Source of the DNA: an uncultured Bacilli bacterium
GTDB lineage: Bacteria > Bacillota_I > Bacilli_A > RF39 > UBA660
DNA length: 64,000 nucleotides
NCBI GenBank assembly: GCA_910586865.1
Contig: CAJUIY010000001.1
Span: 22,500-86,499 of the forward strand
Direction: 5' to 3'
Both the position numbers and the translations under genes were made by a program. The notes beneath the pieces were generated by a model. It worked only from the letters and a program-made list of their open reading frames with translations, was not told the origin of the DNA and made no database searches. Shown here one piece after another: positions 1-8,475 of the stretch. The first letter of the stretch is position 1, and each line of letters starts with the position of its first letter.

Positions 1-648
1 GATAATCCAATTTTTAGGAACAAAAATATGATCAATAGGATATTTTCTATTTTTAAGAGTAGGTTTATCCACTCTTACAAAACTTATATTTATTTTTTCC
101 ATCTCTTCTATAAAATGATTAAAATAATCCTTTTTGATAGAACAATTAAAATCTCCCATTAATACACATTCACATCTATTTTTTTTTATCATAGATAAAA
201 TTACTTTTAATTGCTTTTTTCTTATATAGTCTGATTTTTGGTCAAGATGAGTATTATAAACATTGATTCTTCTGTTATGTATCATAAAACTTGTATAGGT
301 AATAATACGAGGAATATGAGGAAAAAAAGGAAGTCTCTTTGTCTTAGAATCTAATAGATGGCATCTAGTAATAATAGAATTTGATTCATTATATCGTCTA
401 ATAATTGATATCTTATTACCAAAATTTGTATAGCGATACTTTCCTGTTATAAAATAATCTTTCGGTAAAATCATACATAAATTTTCTTTATAAGTTTTTG
501 TTAATTCCTGTACACCTAAAATATCAATATGATAACGATTAATGAAATCTACCAAACTTTTTACATGATTACCAAATTGATCTACTCCAGTATAATTTTT
601 TAATTTATATTTATTTTGTATATTAAAAGTTGCGATAACAAGTTCCAT
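1..648 (-). CDS. Endonuclease/exonuclease/phosphatase family protein (3' end cut by window)
   Basis: An uninterrupted frame runs from an ATG at 648 to the window edge, 216 codons without a stop, so the C-terminus is missing. The start has a GGAGG-type site just upstream. The protein opens with ELVIATFNIQNKYKL, the first strand of the EEP fold, followed by a VQEL segment (metal-binding Glu). It later shows VYNTHLD, LMGDFN and PIDHIFV, the His, Asp-Asn and Asp-His motifs of Mg-dependent EEP nucleases and phosphatases. DNA repair, nucleotide or lipid phosphodiester cleavage are all possible; the substrate cannot be read from the sequence. Family is sure, function is not. Confidence 0.85.
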   Translation of the reverse strand, partial: MELVIATFNIQNKYKLKNYTGVDQFGNHVKSLVDFINRYHIDILGVQELTKTYKENLCMILPKDYFITGKYRYTNFGNKISIIRRYNESNSIITRCHLLDSKTKRLPFFPHIPRIITYTSFMIHNRRINVYNTHLDQKSDYIRKKQLKVILSMIKKNRCECVLMGDFNCSIKKDYFNHFIEEMEKINISFVRVDKPTLKNRKYPIDHIFVPKNWII

Positions 649-657
649 AAATCCTCC

Positions 658-680
658 AAAAAAAACGCCTTCTGGCGTCT
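658..680 (-). terminator. Rho-independent terminator after hup
   Basis: On the minus strand the stem ACGCC/GGCGT with an AGAA loop is followed by eight T. It lies directly after the HU stop codon and before the start of the next minus-strand gene. Confidence 0.85.
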
Positions 681-691
681 TATACTATAAA

Positions 692-964
692 TTAATTTAC
701 AGCGTCTTTTAATGCAGATCCTGCTTTAAATGTAACTGCATTTCTAGCAGCAATCGTAACAGTTTCTCCCGTTCTTGGATTACGTCCTTCACGTGCTTCT
801 CTTTTTGATACTGCAAAAGTTCCGAATCCAACTAGTGGAATTTTATCTCCATTTGCTAATGCCTTTGTAATTGTATTTAGCATTGCATCAATAGCTTTTG
901 TTGCATCTGCTTTTGTTAATCCTGCTTCTTCTGCAACAGCTTCAACTAATTCTGCTTTTTTCAT
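692..964 (-). CDS. hup: DNA-binding protein HU
   Basis: The 90-residue protein is a canonical HU: it begins MKKAELVEAVAEEAGLTKADA, the usual N-terminal helices, and has the arm signature GFGTFAVSKREAREGRNP with the intercalating proline (GRNPRTGE). It binds and bends DNA as a dimer and compacts the nucleoid. I chose the ATG at 964 because this gives the family length and a GGGAGG site lies 12 bases upstream; the nine-residue extension from 991 has no ribosome site. It is monocistronic, with its own terminator. Confidence 0.95.
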   Translation of the reverse strand: MKKAELVEAVAEEAGLTKADATKAIDAMLNTITKALANGDKIPLVGFGTFAVSKREAREGRNPRTGETVTIAARNAVTFKAGSALKDAVN

Positions 965-991
965 AATTCTATAATACCTCCCTTGTTTCAT

Positions 992-1008
992 TAAGCATGT
1001 TATGCTTA
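992..1008. repeat. Perfect 7-bp inverted repeat in the hup leader
   Basis: TAAGCAT (992-998) and ATGCTTA (1002-1008) are exact inverted copies separated by three bases, just upstream of the HU ribosome binding site. It could be an operator or a small leader hairpin; no regulator is identified. Confidence 0.5.
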
Positions 1009-1133
1009 CATATCAAACTTATCATGAAATGAAAGAAATTGCAATAAAAATGAGTAAAAAACATAAATTTTCCAAAATATTTGATACCTACTCCTCTACC
1101 AAAAGAGAGTATTTTTAAAAGAACTAGAACTCC

Positions 1134-1472
1134 CTATTTTTTCTCTAACTTTTGGTTCATACCTCTTAAAAGAGAAATTATTTCACCCATGCCATAAAAA
1201 AATACGGTTACCATAAGACCTATAAACCAGATACCAATAGTAAGGGAGAAATTAAATTCTGTCATGGAACATTGATCATAATAAAGAGAAGAATAATTTC
1301 CACAAGATGGAAATAAATTACCAAATAAGAATCCAATACCAACAAAAATCCCCATGATAACATAACTAAATATCTGATAATTATTTACTTTATTTGAAGT
1401 TACATTTTTAGCTACTTTTTTTAATCTTGGAAAATCCTTTGCGACTTTATCAATTTCATCAAACATATCCAT
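1134..1472 (-). CDS. Small membrane protein, unknown function
   Basis: 112 residues. A charged cytoplasmic N-terminus (about 30 residues) is followed by a hydrophobic segment near 33-50 (IFSYVIMGIFVGIGFLFG), a short loop with two cysteines (SCGNYSSLYYDQC), and a second hydrophobic segment near 77-97. The start overlaps the stop of the upstream membrane-protein gene by one base (TAATG), so the two are translationally coupled. I do not recognise the family. The paired loop cysteines could form a disulfide outside the cell. Confidence 0.7.
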   Translation of the reverse strand: MDMFDEIDKVAKDFPRLKKVAKNVTSNKVNNYQIFSYVIMGIFVGIGFLFGNLFPSCGNYSSLYYDQCSMTEFNFSLTIGIWFIGLMVTVFFYGMGEIISLLRGMNQKLEKK

Positions 1473-2107
1473 TATTTCTTCACCTTCTTTTCTTTATTAC
1501 TAATAGAATCTAGATGTACTTGGTATAAATAGAGATATCTTGATATAGCAAAATAATAAGCTGTTCCTATTAAGGATAAAACAACGCCATCAAAACTTAC
1601 TACATTAATCAAATTGACAATTAATAATATACTTGCAAGTATGATAATGGCATAAAAATAATTATCGTTACTTATCTCATTAAATGGAGAAGATTCTAAT
1701 TTTAAATCCTTCCAAATTCTTGTATTCTTAAGTAATACGTGAATAATATAAATAAGTATTATAATATTTAAAAATAAATTTATCAACGATGTAATACCAA
1801 ATGATCTTATAATTGTTAAGATTGAAGTAAGAGAAAAGATAAAATAAACTACTACTAGAAATAGATTTAAATAATGAAAATATTTCTTTAAAGAATTCAT
1901 TTTAAGGGGGACGAAATAAATTAACCATATCAAATAAATACTATTATGATTTAATAAATTTCTAAGAATATTAGCTGTTGATAAATTATTCTTTACTGCA
2001 AATGATTCTGATAATAGTAACATTAATACAATGAAACTAATAGCAATATTAGTTATTATTCTTGGATTATCATACCATTCCTTTTCTTCTTTTTCCATTT
2101 CTTTCAT
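1472..2107 (-). CDS. Polytopic membrane protein, unknown function
   Basis: 211 residues with a charged N-terminus (KEMEKEEKEWYDNPR) and about six hydrophobic segments rich in Ile, Leu and Phe. The ATG at 2107 has GAAGGTGG upstream. It is the first gene of a two-gene unit and its stop codon shares a base with the start of the next gene. No catalytic or transport motif was recognised. The two proteins may form one membrane complex; that is inference from the coupling only. Confidence 0.7.
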   Translation of the reverse strand: MKEMEKEEKEWYDNPRIITNIAISFIVLMLLLSESFAVKNNLSTANILRNLLNHNSIYLIWLIYFVPLKMNSLKKYFHYLNLFLVVVYFIFSLTSILTIIRSFGITSLINLFLNIIILIYIIHVLLKNTRIWKDLKLESSPFNEISNDNYFYAIIILASILLIVNLINVVSFDGVVLSLIGTAYYFAISRYLYLYQVHLDSISNKEKKVKK

Positions 2108-2254
2108 GTAACCACCTTCTATATTATCATTATATCATTAATAAAGAGAATAAAGTAAGAAAAATACGATTTTCCTATTACAACAGAAAAAATAAGTAAA
2201 GTTTTGTTAAATTTTCTACCTAAAAAAAAGAAAAAAGCAGTAAATCAATCACAA

Positions 2255-3079
2255 TTAATTTTTTCCTCTTTTTTTCTTTACAGGAACTACGTTTTCAGTA
2301 TTTATTTCCATTTCTTTCATCAAGTAAGTATTTAGGTAATAATGCATATCAAAATAGCCAAATGGTATACCAGCCATAATGATATCTTTGGTAATAGCAA
2401 CCTTTTTTCTTGAATCACCATACCACCTAATAGGACATCTCTCAAACCAAGCTGTCTCTCCTACTTGATAACTATTTCCATCCGATAATTGGATTTCCTT
2501 TTTTCCAAAACGAGGTTTTATTACCGTCTCTGTATAACGGCTTCCACCTTCTAATTCTATTTCCATTAATTCTTGTGGTCTAAATTCTTTTTTATAATCA
2601 TTATAATTCCTAGAATCTATCGTATATTTTTTCACAATCATAGCTTCTTTTAATTCTTTTTTTAACTCCTCTAATTCCTCTTTTTTCGTTTTTGTAGCAA
2701 CTTTATTTGGGTAATAACCAGCTTCTAGTTCCATGACATTATTATTTATTTTAACCATATCGGTAGCATTTTGAGCTACGATAGAATATGGTAAAACTAC
2801 ACGAATTCCAACATCTCTAGTAACTCCTGAGAGATAATTTAATGAACCATTATAATAAACAACCTTTCTTTTATCTTGCTTAAGCCTTGTTTCTGTCCAA
2901 TAGTATCCTGTTCTATTTGCTAATGAATTCTGATCTTCATTAATATAATCCGCATCACTTACATAGCCGCCTAAAGCAATCGCATAATCTGTTATTGCTG
3001 CTTTTATGCCAAATTCATGAAAGAAACTTAAAGATTGCCTACCAATAATTTGTTCTTTTGTTAATAAGGTCAAACTCAT
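2255..3079 (-). CDS. Hypothetical protein with a surface-protein-like fold signature
   Basis: 274 residues when started at the ATG at 3079, which has TTTGGTGA upstream; the four-residue extension to 3091 has no site. The first half contains ANRTGYYWTET, YYNGSL and GIRVVLPYS. This order (tyrosine/tryptophan-rich strand, then a GxRxVLPYS ending) resembles the repeat-like beta domain seen in many Bacilli and Clostridia proteins, and the C-terminus of the exported protein at 25347. The middle is a Lys/Glu helix (about 130-150). No signal peptide is visible. Function unknown. Confidence 0.65.
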   Translation of the reverse strand: MSLTLLTKEQIIGRQSLSFFHEFGIKAAITDYAIALGGYVSDADYINEDQNSLANRTGYYWTETRLKQDKRKVVYYNGSLNYLSGVTRDVGIRVVLPYSIVAQNATDMVKINNNVMELEAGYYPNKVATKTKKEELEELKKELKEAMIVKKYTIDSRNYNDYKKEFRPQELMEIELEGGSRYTETVIKPRFGKKEIQLSDGNSYQVGETAWFERCPIRWYGDSRKKVAITKDIIMAGIPFGYFDMHYYLNTYLMKEMEINTENVVPVKKKRGKN

Positions 3080-3150
3080 AAATATCACCAAACATTATTA
3101 TACACAATGTTTTTATTTTAGAAAATATAAAAAAGAGAAGTTAATTCCCT

Positions 3151-3609
3151 TTATTGAAAACTTATATTTTTTAAATCCTTCATTACAGATTCAAATGGTT
3201 TCGTAATATCAGTAGGTAACTTATCTAAGTCGAAGAAACGAAGTTCTAAACTTTCTGAATCCCCTCTTAAGGATCCTGAATAAGTATTTGTTATAAAAAG
3301 AATATTAACAAAATACATTTCATCTTGATTTGGATAAATATGATGTTGTTCTTCACCAGAATAGATCTTAAAAATTTTTAAATCTTTTTCTAAAATAGTC
3401 AGACCCGTTTCTTCTTTCACTTCTCTTATCACGGTCTCATAAATTGTTTCTCCTAAATCCATAGCTCCTCCTGGATTACCCCATAACCCATCGTCACTTC
3501 TTTTTTGTAATAACACTTGTCCTTTTTCATTAAAAATAAGACAGCCACAACCACACATTAGAATTGGATCATGTCCGATAAATTTTCTAAGTTTCTTTAC
3601 ATATTCCAT
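3151..3609 (-). CDS. Nudix hydrolase
   Basis: 153 residues from the ATG at 3609, which follows AAGGAGAGATACG. It carries a complete Nudix box: a G, five residues, E, seven residues, then REVKEETGL (about residues 47-69), so a Mg-dependent nucleoside-diphosphate-X hydrolase is expected. An upstream frame adds 20 residues (to 3672) but the ribosome site decides for 3609. CGCGCLIFNEKGQVLLQKRS is the typical first strand pair. It is downstream of two unknown genes in the same orientation; the substrate is unknown. Confidence 0.9.
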   Translation of the reverse strand: MEYVKKLRKFIGHDPILMCGCGCLIFNEKGQVLLQKRSDDGLWGNPGGAMDLGETIYETVIREVKEETGLTILEKDLKIFKIYSGEEQHHIYPNQDEMYFVNILFITNTYSGSLRGDSESLELRFFDLDKLPTDITKPFESVMKDLKNISFQ

Positions 3610-3658
3610 CGTATCTCTCCTTTTTAAAAGGATAACAAAAAAAAGAGAATAAGTAAAA

Positions 3659-4279
3659 TTATTTTCTACCAATTCCCTTTAATAATTGTTTTGGAACACC
3701 TACTTTATCCGTTTGAATCTTGTCTATTAATTCACTAGACAGTTTTTCTTCAAACGCCTCTATTTGTTCATTTAGAACATAAACTATTCCACTAATAGCA
3801 TGTGATTTTTCTTCTGTCTTCGTAATATCTTTTGCAGAAGTATAAGCCTCAAGTGCCATTTCACAACAGAATAAGCCTCCTGTTAAATCAGGATAATATT
3901 GTAATTTTTCAGAAACACTAATAGCATTATGTGCTTCTTTAATAAATGTTAGATTCTCTTGCATAGCGTTATATCTTCTTTCTGCATCCAAATCTAAGTT
4001 AGCACCTAATACTCTAATACCAGTTTCTAGCGTTTCTATTGCACTAAGATAATTAAATTTTTGTGAAACTTCCCTATATTGATTATCCATATCTCTATAT
4101 TTCTTTGTATATTCGTCTAGAATTTCTAGTTGTTCTTTTCTCTTTTTTCTAGTATATAGAAATAAATTGACTGAGGCTTCTTCTTTATCCACATAACTAG
4201 AAGCAGTAAGATATTGAAATAATGTAGATAAGATTTGTTGCCAATCTGTATATTCTTCAAGAATAAAATCATAATTCAT
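3659..4279 (-). CDS. Helical protein, unknown function (true start uncertain)
   Basis: 206 residues from the ATG at 4279, mostly predicted helix with charged heptads (LEILDEYTKKYRDMDNQYRE). The same frame stays open and coding-like upstream to about 4390, giving residues such as IDDFAGAYLLEDINKK before the ATG, but no good start codon exists there and the preceding gene ends inside this stretch in another frame. Either this protein begins at 4279 with a poor ribosome site, or it was fused to the upstream gene and a frameshift near 4380 separates them. No family recognised. Confidence 0.55.
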   Translation of the reverse strand: MNYDFILEEYTDWQQILSTLFQYLTASSYVDKEEASVNLFLYTRKKRKEQLEILDEYTKKYRDMDNQYREVSQKFNYLSAIETLETGIRVLGANLDLDAERRYNAMQENLTFIKEAHNAISVSEKLQYYPDLTGGLFCCEMALEAYTSAKDITKTEEKSHAISGIVYVLNEQIEAFEEKLSSELIDKIQTDKVGVPKQLLKGIGRK

Positions 4280-4361
4280 CTTACCAGGATATTTCTGTTT
4301 TAATATTTCTATTGCTCTTACTTTTTTATTAATATCTTCTAATAAGTATGCTCCTGCAAAA

Positions 4362-5299
4362 TCATCTATGGTCTTCTCTATAATTACTCATACCATGAAT
4401 AAACTCACTAATTTCTTCATCTGTCATTTCTTTTCCCAAAAATATTTTATCTATTATTTCATTTTGCTTTCGTTTGCTAACTTTTTTTTCTTCTTCTTCG
4501 GCAGCTTTTACTCTTTTTCCACGCTTAGATTCTTTAACAACTCTAAGTTGTATACCCATAATATCACTATATAAAATGTTATTACATATAATTTCGATTT
4601 TTTTCTCTAAGGATAATTGCTCAAATCTCTTATCAGTTATTTTCAACTTTTTTGATTTTAAATACTCTACTGCTACTTCGAGATACTCCCCATCATTAAA
4701 ATCAAAATATTCTTTTTCTTTTAGTTCCCTTAAAGAAGGCTCTTCATATTCATAATCTGTCTCCTCTAAAGATACGCCACATTGCTCTGCTATTTTTCTT
4801 ATTTGTATTGGAATGGAACTAATTTCTTCTATCTGTTTTTGTGATAAGAAAGAGTTCCAATTCATATTTTTTACTCTTTCTGCAATATCTTTCATTTGAA
4901 ATACAGAAGATAAATCCATACTATTTGAATCTTGTGTCGCTTGTGCTAATAATTTAAATGTGCAATCTTTCAACATAGACATAGTATTCTCTTGAAAATA
5001 ATGCATCTGTTTTTTGATACGAATTACATCGTCCATTATCTGGTCATAAGAAAACTCCTTTGTATAAAATTCCCAACTATTATTTGTATATTCTACTACT
5101 ACCATTTTCCTCTTTTTTTTATCTACGATGCTGACCTCTTTTATTCGCTCCCCATCTTTCAAATTACCATATACAGAGAAATATTGATATAATATTTTTT
5201 CTTGTTTTTCATAAAAGTCCGCATCTTCTAACATCTTCCTAGCATAAAGGGTTGTTGCTATTTTCTCTGCAACCTCTCTATTACTGGATCTTTTTCCAT
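4362..5299 (-). CDS. Hypothetical protein with a frameshift near its start
   Basis: The long open part covers 4362-5234 (290 residues). A strong site, GGAGGAGATAGTT, precedes an ATG at 5299, but that frame stops after 13 codons. Adding one A to the A5 run at 5291-5295 joins the ATG to the long frame through RSSNREVAEKIATTLYARK, which reads as coding. So the natural start is probably 5299 and the sequence lacks one base. The protein is acidic and helical with a Glu/Lys-rich stretch near its end; no known domain. A good promoter lies at 5326-5354. Confidence 0.6.
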
Positions 5300-5325
5300 A
5301 ACTATCTCCTCCTTTTTTGTTCTAT

Positions 5326-5354
5326 ATGATACAATATTTTAATAATAAATACAA
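5326..5354 (-). promoter_or_regulatory. SigA-type promoter for the 5299-to-3151 gene group
   Basis: TTGTAT (5349-5354) and TATCAT (5326-5331) on the minus strand are 17 bases apart, and the GGAGGAG ribosome site of the first gene follows about 20 bases downstream. Confidence 0.65.
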
Positions 5355-5410
5355 CTCATTTCTTTTTTTCTTAATTTATGATATACTACACATAGTTTGG
5401 AGGGGATACT

Positions 5411-6721
5411 ATGGCAGTTCCTACTATCGCTATTGTTGGAAGACCAAATGTAGGTAAAAGTACTCTATTTAATAAAATCGTAGGCAAGAAAATAGCAATC
5501 ATCGAAGATATACCAGGAGTTACTCGGGATCGCTTGTACCAAGAAGTAACTTATCATAATAAAAAGTTCTTCTTAATTGATACTGGCGGGATTGATGTGT
5601 CTGATGAAAAATTCAATGAAGAAATTAAAGTACAGGCAGAGATAGCCATTAATGAAGCAGATATTGTGTTATTTCTTGTAGATGGAAAAGAAGGAATTAC
5701 ACATAATGATATAGTAATTCGAGATATTTTAAGAAAGAGTAAAAAAATGGTTATTGTCGCTATTAATAAAATCGATACCAAAGAAGCACAAAACAATTTA
5801 TACGATTTCTATGAATTAGGATTTGATTCTTATATTCCAATTAGTAGTATTCATAATACAGGATATATTGAATTAATGGATATGCTTACGATGGAGTTTA
5901 GAGAAAATGATATGGAAGAAGAAGATACTCGTATCAAATTTTCTATAATAGGACGTCCTAATGTCGGAAAAAGTTCTTTAATGAATGCCTTATTAAACGA
6001 AGAAAGAGTTGTTGTTTCTGATATTGCTGGTACAACAAGAGATGCGATTGACACGGTATTAAAATATCATGGAGAAGAATACGTTATGATTGATACTGCT
6101 GGTATGAGAAAAAAAGGAAGAGTGTTTGAGACTATTGAAAAATACAGCCTGCTTCGTTCTATGCGTGCGATAGATCGGAGTGATATTTGTCTTGTTATCA
6201 TTAATGCAGAAGAAGGAATTACCGAACACGATAAACATATCGCAGGATATGCGATTGAAAAAGGAAAAGGACTTATTTTGGTTGTCAATAAATGGGATAC
6301 CGTAAAAGATACCACAATCAATGATTATAAAAAATTAGTTCGAGCAGAATTTCAATTTGCACCATATGCACCTATCGTCTTCTTATCTGCACTTACTAAA
6401 AAAAGAATCCATACCCTAATGCCAGAAGTCATCAAAGTAAGCGAGAACATAAAGAAAGAAATAAAAACTAGTCTTTTAAATGATGTGATACTTGATGCTT
6501 ATCAATTAAATAAACCTCCATCTTATAAAGGAAACCGATTAAAGATTTATTTTTCTAGTCAAACTGGAATCAAACCTCCAAAATTTACATTAAGAGTGAA
6601 TAATAAGGGGCTTGTTCATTTCTCTTATGAAAGATACCTAGAAAATAAATTAAGAGAAAATTTTGATTTGGAAGGAACTCCTATTATTTTACAATTTAAA
6701 AATAGGAACGGTGATGAATAA
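5411..6721 (+). CDS. der: Ribosome assembly GTPase Der (EngA)
   Basis: 436 residues, the usual Der length. Two GTPase domains in tandem: the first has GRPNVGKS near residue 9, DTGG and NKID; the second has GRPNVGKSS near residue 181, DTAG and NKWD. A C-terminal KH-like domain follows (about 350-436). Der acts late in 50S subunit assembly. The start ATG has GGAGGGG upstream; a TATACT box lies at 5382-5387. The next gene overlaps its stop by one base, forming a two-gene operon that ends at the 6894 terminator. Confidence 0.98.
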   Translation: MAVPTIAIVGRPNVGKSTLFNKIVGKKIAIIEDIPGVTRDRLYQEVTYHNKKFFLIDTGGIDVSDEKFNEEIKVQAEIAINEADIVLFLVDGKEGITHNDIVIRDILRKSKKMVIVAINKIDTKEAQNNLYDFYELGFDSYIPISSIHNTGYIELMDMLTMEFRENDMEEEDTRIKFSIIGRPNVGKSSLMNALLNEERVVVSDIAGTTRDAIDTVLKYHGEEYVMIDTAGMRKKGRVFETIEKYSLLRSMRAIDRSDICLVIINAEEGITEHDKHIAGYAIEKGKGLILVVNKWDTVKDTTINDYKKLVRAEFQFAPYAPIVFLSALTKKRIHTLMPEVIKVSENIKKEIKTSLLNDVILDAYQLNKPPSYKGNRLKIYFSSQTGIKPPKFTLRVNNKGLVHFSYERYLENKLRENFDLEGTPIILQFKNRNGDE

Positions 6722-6909
6722 TGTTTTTTCAAGCAAAAAATCCAAAAACAGAAATGGATAGTCTAAATCGAGCATTGGAAATACTCCAAGATAGATATTC
6801 TAAAAAAGTAATTTCTATTGAAGAATTTTCAAAAAAATGCGAAGAAATTGTGAAAAAGAAAGAGAAGTATCAAAAAAAATTAGAGAAAAAGGAAAAGAGC
6901 AATTATTAA
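6721..6909 (+). CDS. Small coiled-coil protein coupled to der
   Basis: 62 residues, strongly charged, with an almost continuous helix (EIVKKKEKYQKKLEKKEK). Its ATG shares one base with the der stop (TAATG), so it is translationally coupled. The stop codon lies inside the stem-loop that ends the operon. No family recognised. Its position suggests a role linked to Der or ribosome assembly, but that is only inference. Confidence 0.65.
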   Translation: MFFQAKNPKTEMDSLNRALEILQDRYSKKVISIEEFSKKCEEIVKKKEKYQKKLEKKEKSNY

Positions 6910-6921
6910 AGCTCTTTTTGT
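6894..6921 (+). terminator. Terminator of the der operon
   Basis: AAAGAGC and GCTCTTT pair around a 10-base loop, followed by TTG and T residues; the stop codon of the small gene lies in the loop. Confidence 0.75.
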
Positions 6922-6924
6922 TTG

Positions 6925-6952
6925 AACGTTTTATAAGAAGGAACATATAATA
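6925..6952 (+). promoter_or_regulatory. Candidate promoter of spoVIF (SigK- or SigA-like)
   Basis: AACG (6925-6928), 15 bases, then CATATAATA (6944-6952). CATAnnnTA with an upstream AC matches the SigK pattern, and the same spacing recurs before the gene at 30176. It also contains TATAAT with TTGAAC 18 bases upstream, so a SigA reading is possible. Confidence 0.45.
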
Positions 6953-6968
6953 AGATAGGAGGAGAACT

Positions 6969-7208
6969 ATGTTTGGAGATAATTTTTTTAAAAAAGTAGA
7001 GAAAAAGACAAATGTCAATAAAGATACCATAATGTCTTTAGCAAAAAAACTTCAAAATTCCAATATGAAGGATGAAAAAGTGTTAAGGGATATGGTACAA
7101 GAAATATCAGCAATTACAGGAAAAGAAGTATCCAAAGAAAAAGAGGATAAAATTGTAAATGCAATCGTACAAGATAATGTACCAAAAGATATTGATAAAA
7201 TGTTTTAG
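6969..7208 (+). CDS. spoVIF: SpoVIF family sporulation protein
   Basis: 79 residues. The N-terminal FFKKVEKKTNVNKDTIMSLA and the later pattern LQNSN, DEKVLRDMVQEIS and GKEVSKEKEDKIVNAI match the SpoVIF family (Bacillus YjcC), which is made in the mother cell and helps spore coat assembly and resistance. The length fits the family. RBS AGGAGGAGAACT precedes the ATG. Gene stands alone between two terminators. Assignment is from remembered family pattern; moderately high certainty. Confidence 0.8.
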   Translation: MFGDNFFKKVEKKTNVNKDTIMSLAKKLQNSNMKDEKVLRDMVQEISAITGKEVSKEKEDKIVNAIVQDNVPKDIDKMF

Positions 7209-7229
7209 AACTATTAAGTTCTTTTTTTA
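7207..7229 (+). terminator. Terminator of spoVIF
   Basis: AGAACT/AGTTCT stem, ATTA loop, then seven T; the stem starts inside the stop codon. Confidence 0.85.
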
Positions 7230-7517
7230 TACACAAAAGTAGCTAAGAATAAGAAGATAAATTAGAAAAACTAAATAATGGTAGTTATTTTAAAACATTA
7301 TACGATAATTAGATTACTCAAAAAAGTTACAAAGAGAAAAAAAGAAGATGCCTTAGCATCTCTATAAAAAAAGGAGAGTAATACTCAAATTATTTCAAAA
7401 TATACTAATTTGCCAGGAAAAGAAATAGAAAATCTTAGAAATATAAAACACAACTAGGAAGTGAATGGAATTATCTTCTTTTTATATAACTGGTAGCCAC
7501 TTCAATAGAAATTTTCC
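7230..7517. other. Gene-free stretch with a possible decayed gene fragment
   Basis: No intact gene. On the plus strand about 7381-7455 reads as coding-like residues (IISKYTNLPGKEIENLRN) and ends at a TAG, with no start or ribosome site; this may be a remnant. It also holds the minus-strand terminator at 7334-7361. Confidence 0.4.
7334..7361 (-). terminator. Minus-strand terminator downstream of the HExxH gene
   Basis: On the minus strand AGATGC/GCATCT with a TAAG loop is followed by TCTTTTTTT. It lies about 155 bases beyond the stop of the gene at 7518. Confidence 0.65.
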
Positions 7518-8387
7518 TTAGGATATCATTTTTTTTACTTTTTTATACTCATCTTTTGTAATATCTAATCCTAAAGACAATCTTCTCTCTAGGGTATCTC
7601 TTTTAGTATCCTCTAATAAATGATAAAACTCTTTTGTAAAATGTCTATTCCCTCTTATAAATTTAGCCTGTTTGAAATCGTTTATATATCTTTTTGTAGG
7701 AGATGAAATGTCAGAATTAAAATCATACCCATCTAATAAAAAGTATGCTAAATACATTTTTAGTACACTAGTAATATCAGAATAATTAATATCACCACTA
7801 GATAAATAATTAATTACTTCCTTTAGGGAATGGTATTCCGCTAACTTTTCTGTAGGGCTAATAGAATCATATTTTTCTTTTAAAGATTTCAACATCATCG
7901 TATTTCTAATCATTTCCTCTTTTAAAGGTCGATAAGAATTAGATAGCATCAAAAGAAATGGTTTATATAAGGTATGAATGGGATGTAGTTCTAACTTTAC
8001 CAATTTCGCTTCTATATCTGCATTTTTTTCTCTACTTATTTTATTTTGTAAAGCGTGGTCCATCTCATGTAATATCATATGTTCTAAAAATATTTTTACA
8101 TACATATCTTGATGATTCTTTTTGATAGTATGTTCAACAGAAGAATTAATGCTTTTTAAAAATTCATTCATCTTATATAGATCAACAATTATCATTTTTT
8201 TCACCATACTATAGGCCATTGGAGAAGAATAAGATTGCGATTTATCTATAAAACATATACCATTAACATACTCATCTAAATTTTTCTTATCACAAGTAGT
8301 GTATATTAACTTTTCTAAGGCACTCTCATTAACCTCTGTATTCTTGTTTATTGCTCCATCTAGAATATCCATTATAGTATCATCCAT
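7518..8387 (-). CDS. Putative zinc metallopeptidase-like protein (HExxH)
   Basis: 289 residues from the ATG at 8387, which has AAGGAGAG upstream. The frame to 8423 is excluded because the promoter -10 box lies within it. Near residue 105 the sequence MILHEMDHALQ gives an HExxH zinc site typical of gluzincin peptidases; a downstream Glu-rich helix (EKNADIEAKL) could supply the third ligand. No signal peptide or membrane segment, so it is probably cytoplasmic. The rest matches nothing I know. It sits beside an insertion sequence, so it may be accessory DNA. Confidence 0.6.
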   Translation of the reverse strand: MDDTIMDILDGAINKNTEVNESALEKLIYTTCDKKNLDEYVNGICFIDKSQSYSSPMAYSMVKKMIIVDLYKMNEFLKSINSSVEHTIKKNHQDMYVKIFLEHMILHEMDHALQNKISREKNADIEAKLVKLELHPIHTLYKPFLLMLSNSYRPLKEEMIRNTMMLKSLKEKYDSISPTEKLAEYHSLKEVINYLSSGDINYSDITSVLKMYLAYFLLDGYDFNSDISSPTKRYINDFKQAKFIRGNRHFTKEFYHLLEDTKRDTLERRLSLGLDITKDEYKKVKKMIS

Positions 8388-8413
8388 GACATTTCTCTCC
8401 TTCTTGGCACTAT

Positions 8414-8442
8414 ATCTTAGCATTGATTTGGATTTATGTCAA
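8414..8442 (-). promoter_or_regulatory. Consensus SigA promoter next to the IS end
   Basis: TTGACA (8437-8442), a 17-base spacer, and TAAGAT (8414-8419) on the minus strand. The -35 box ends only six bases from the IS terminal repeat, which begins at 8448. Confidence 0.75.
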
Positions 8443-8475
8443 GTTTTTAGACACATTTTTTCGAACAAATTCATC

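Noticed and set aside
4474..4755. Plus-strand open frame opposite the gene at 4362
   Set aside because: It is a shadow of the minus-strand gene, without a ribosome site, and has low-complexity Phe/Ser-rich translation.
8388..8423. Extended start of the HExxH gene at 8423
   Set aside because: The promoter -10 box (8414-8419) lies inside this extension, so it is upstream of the transcript start.
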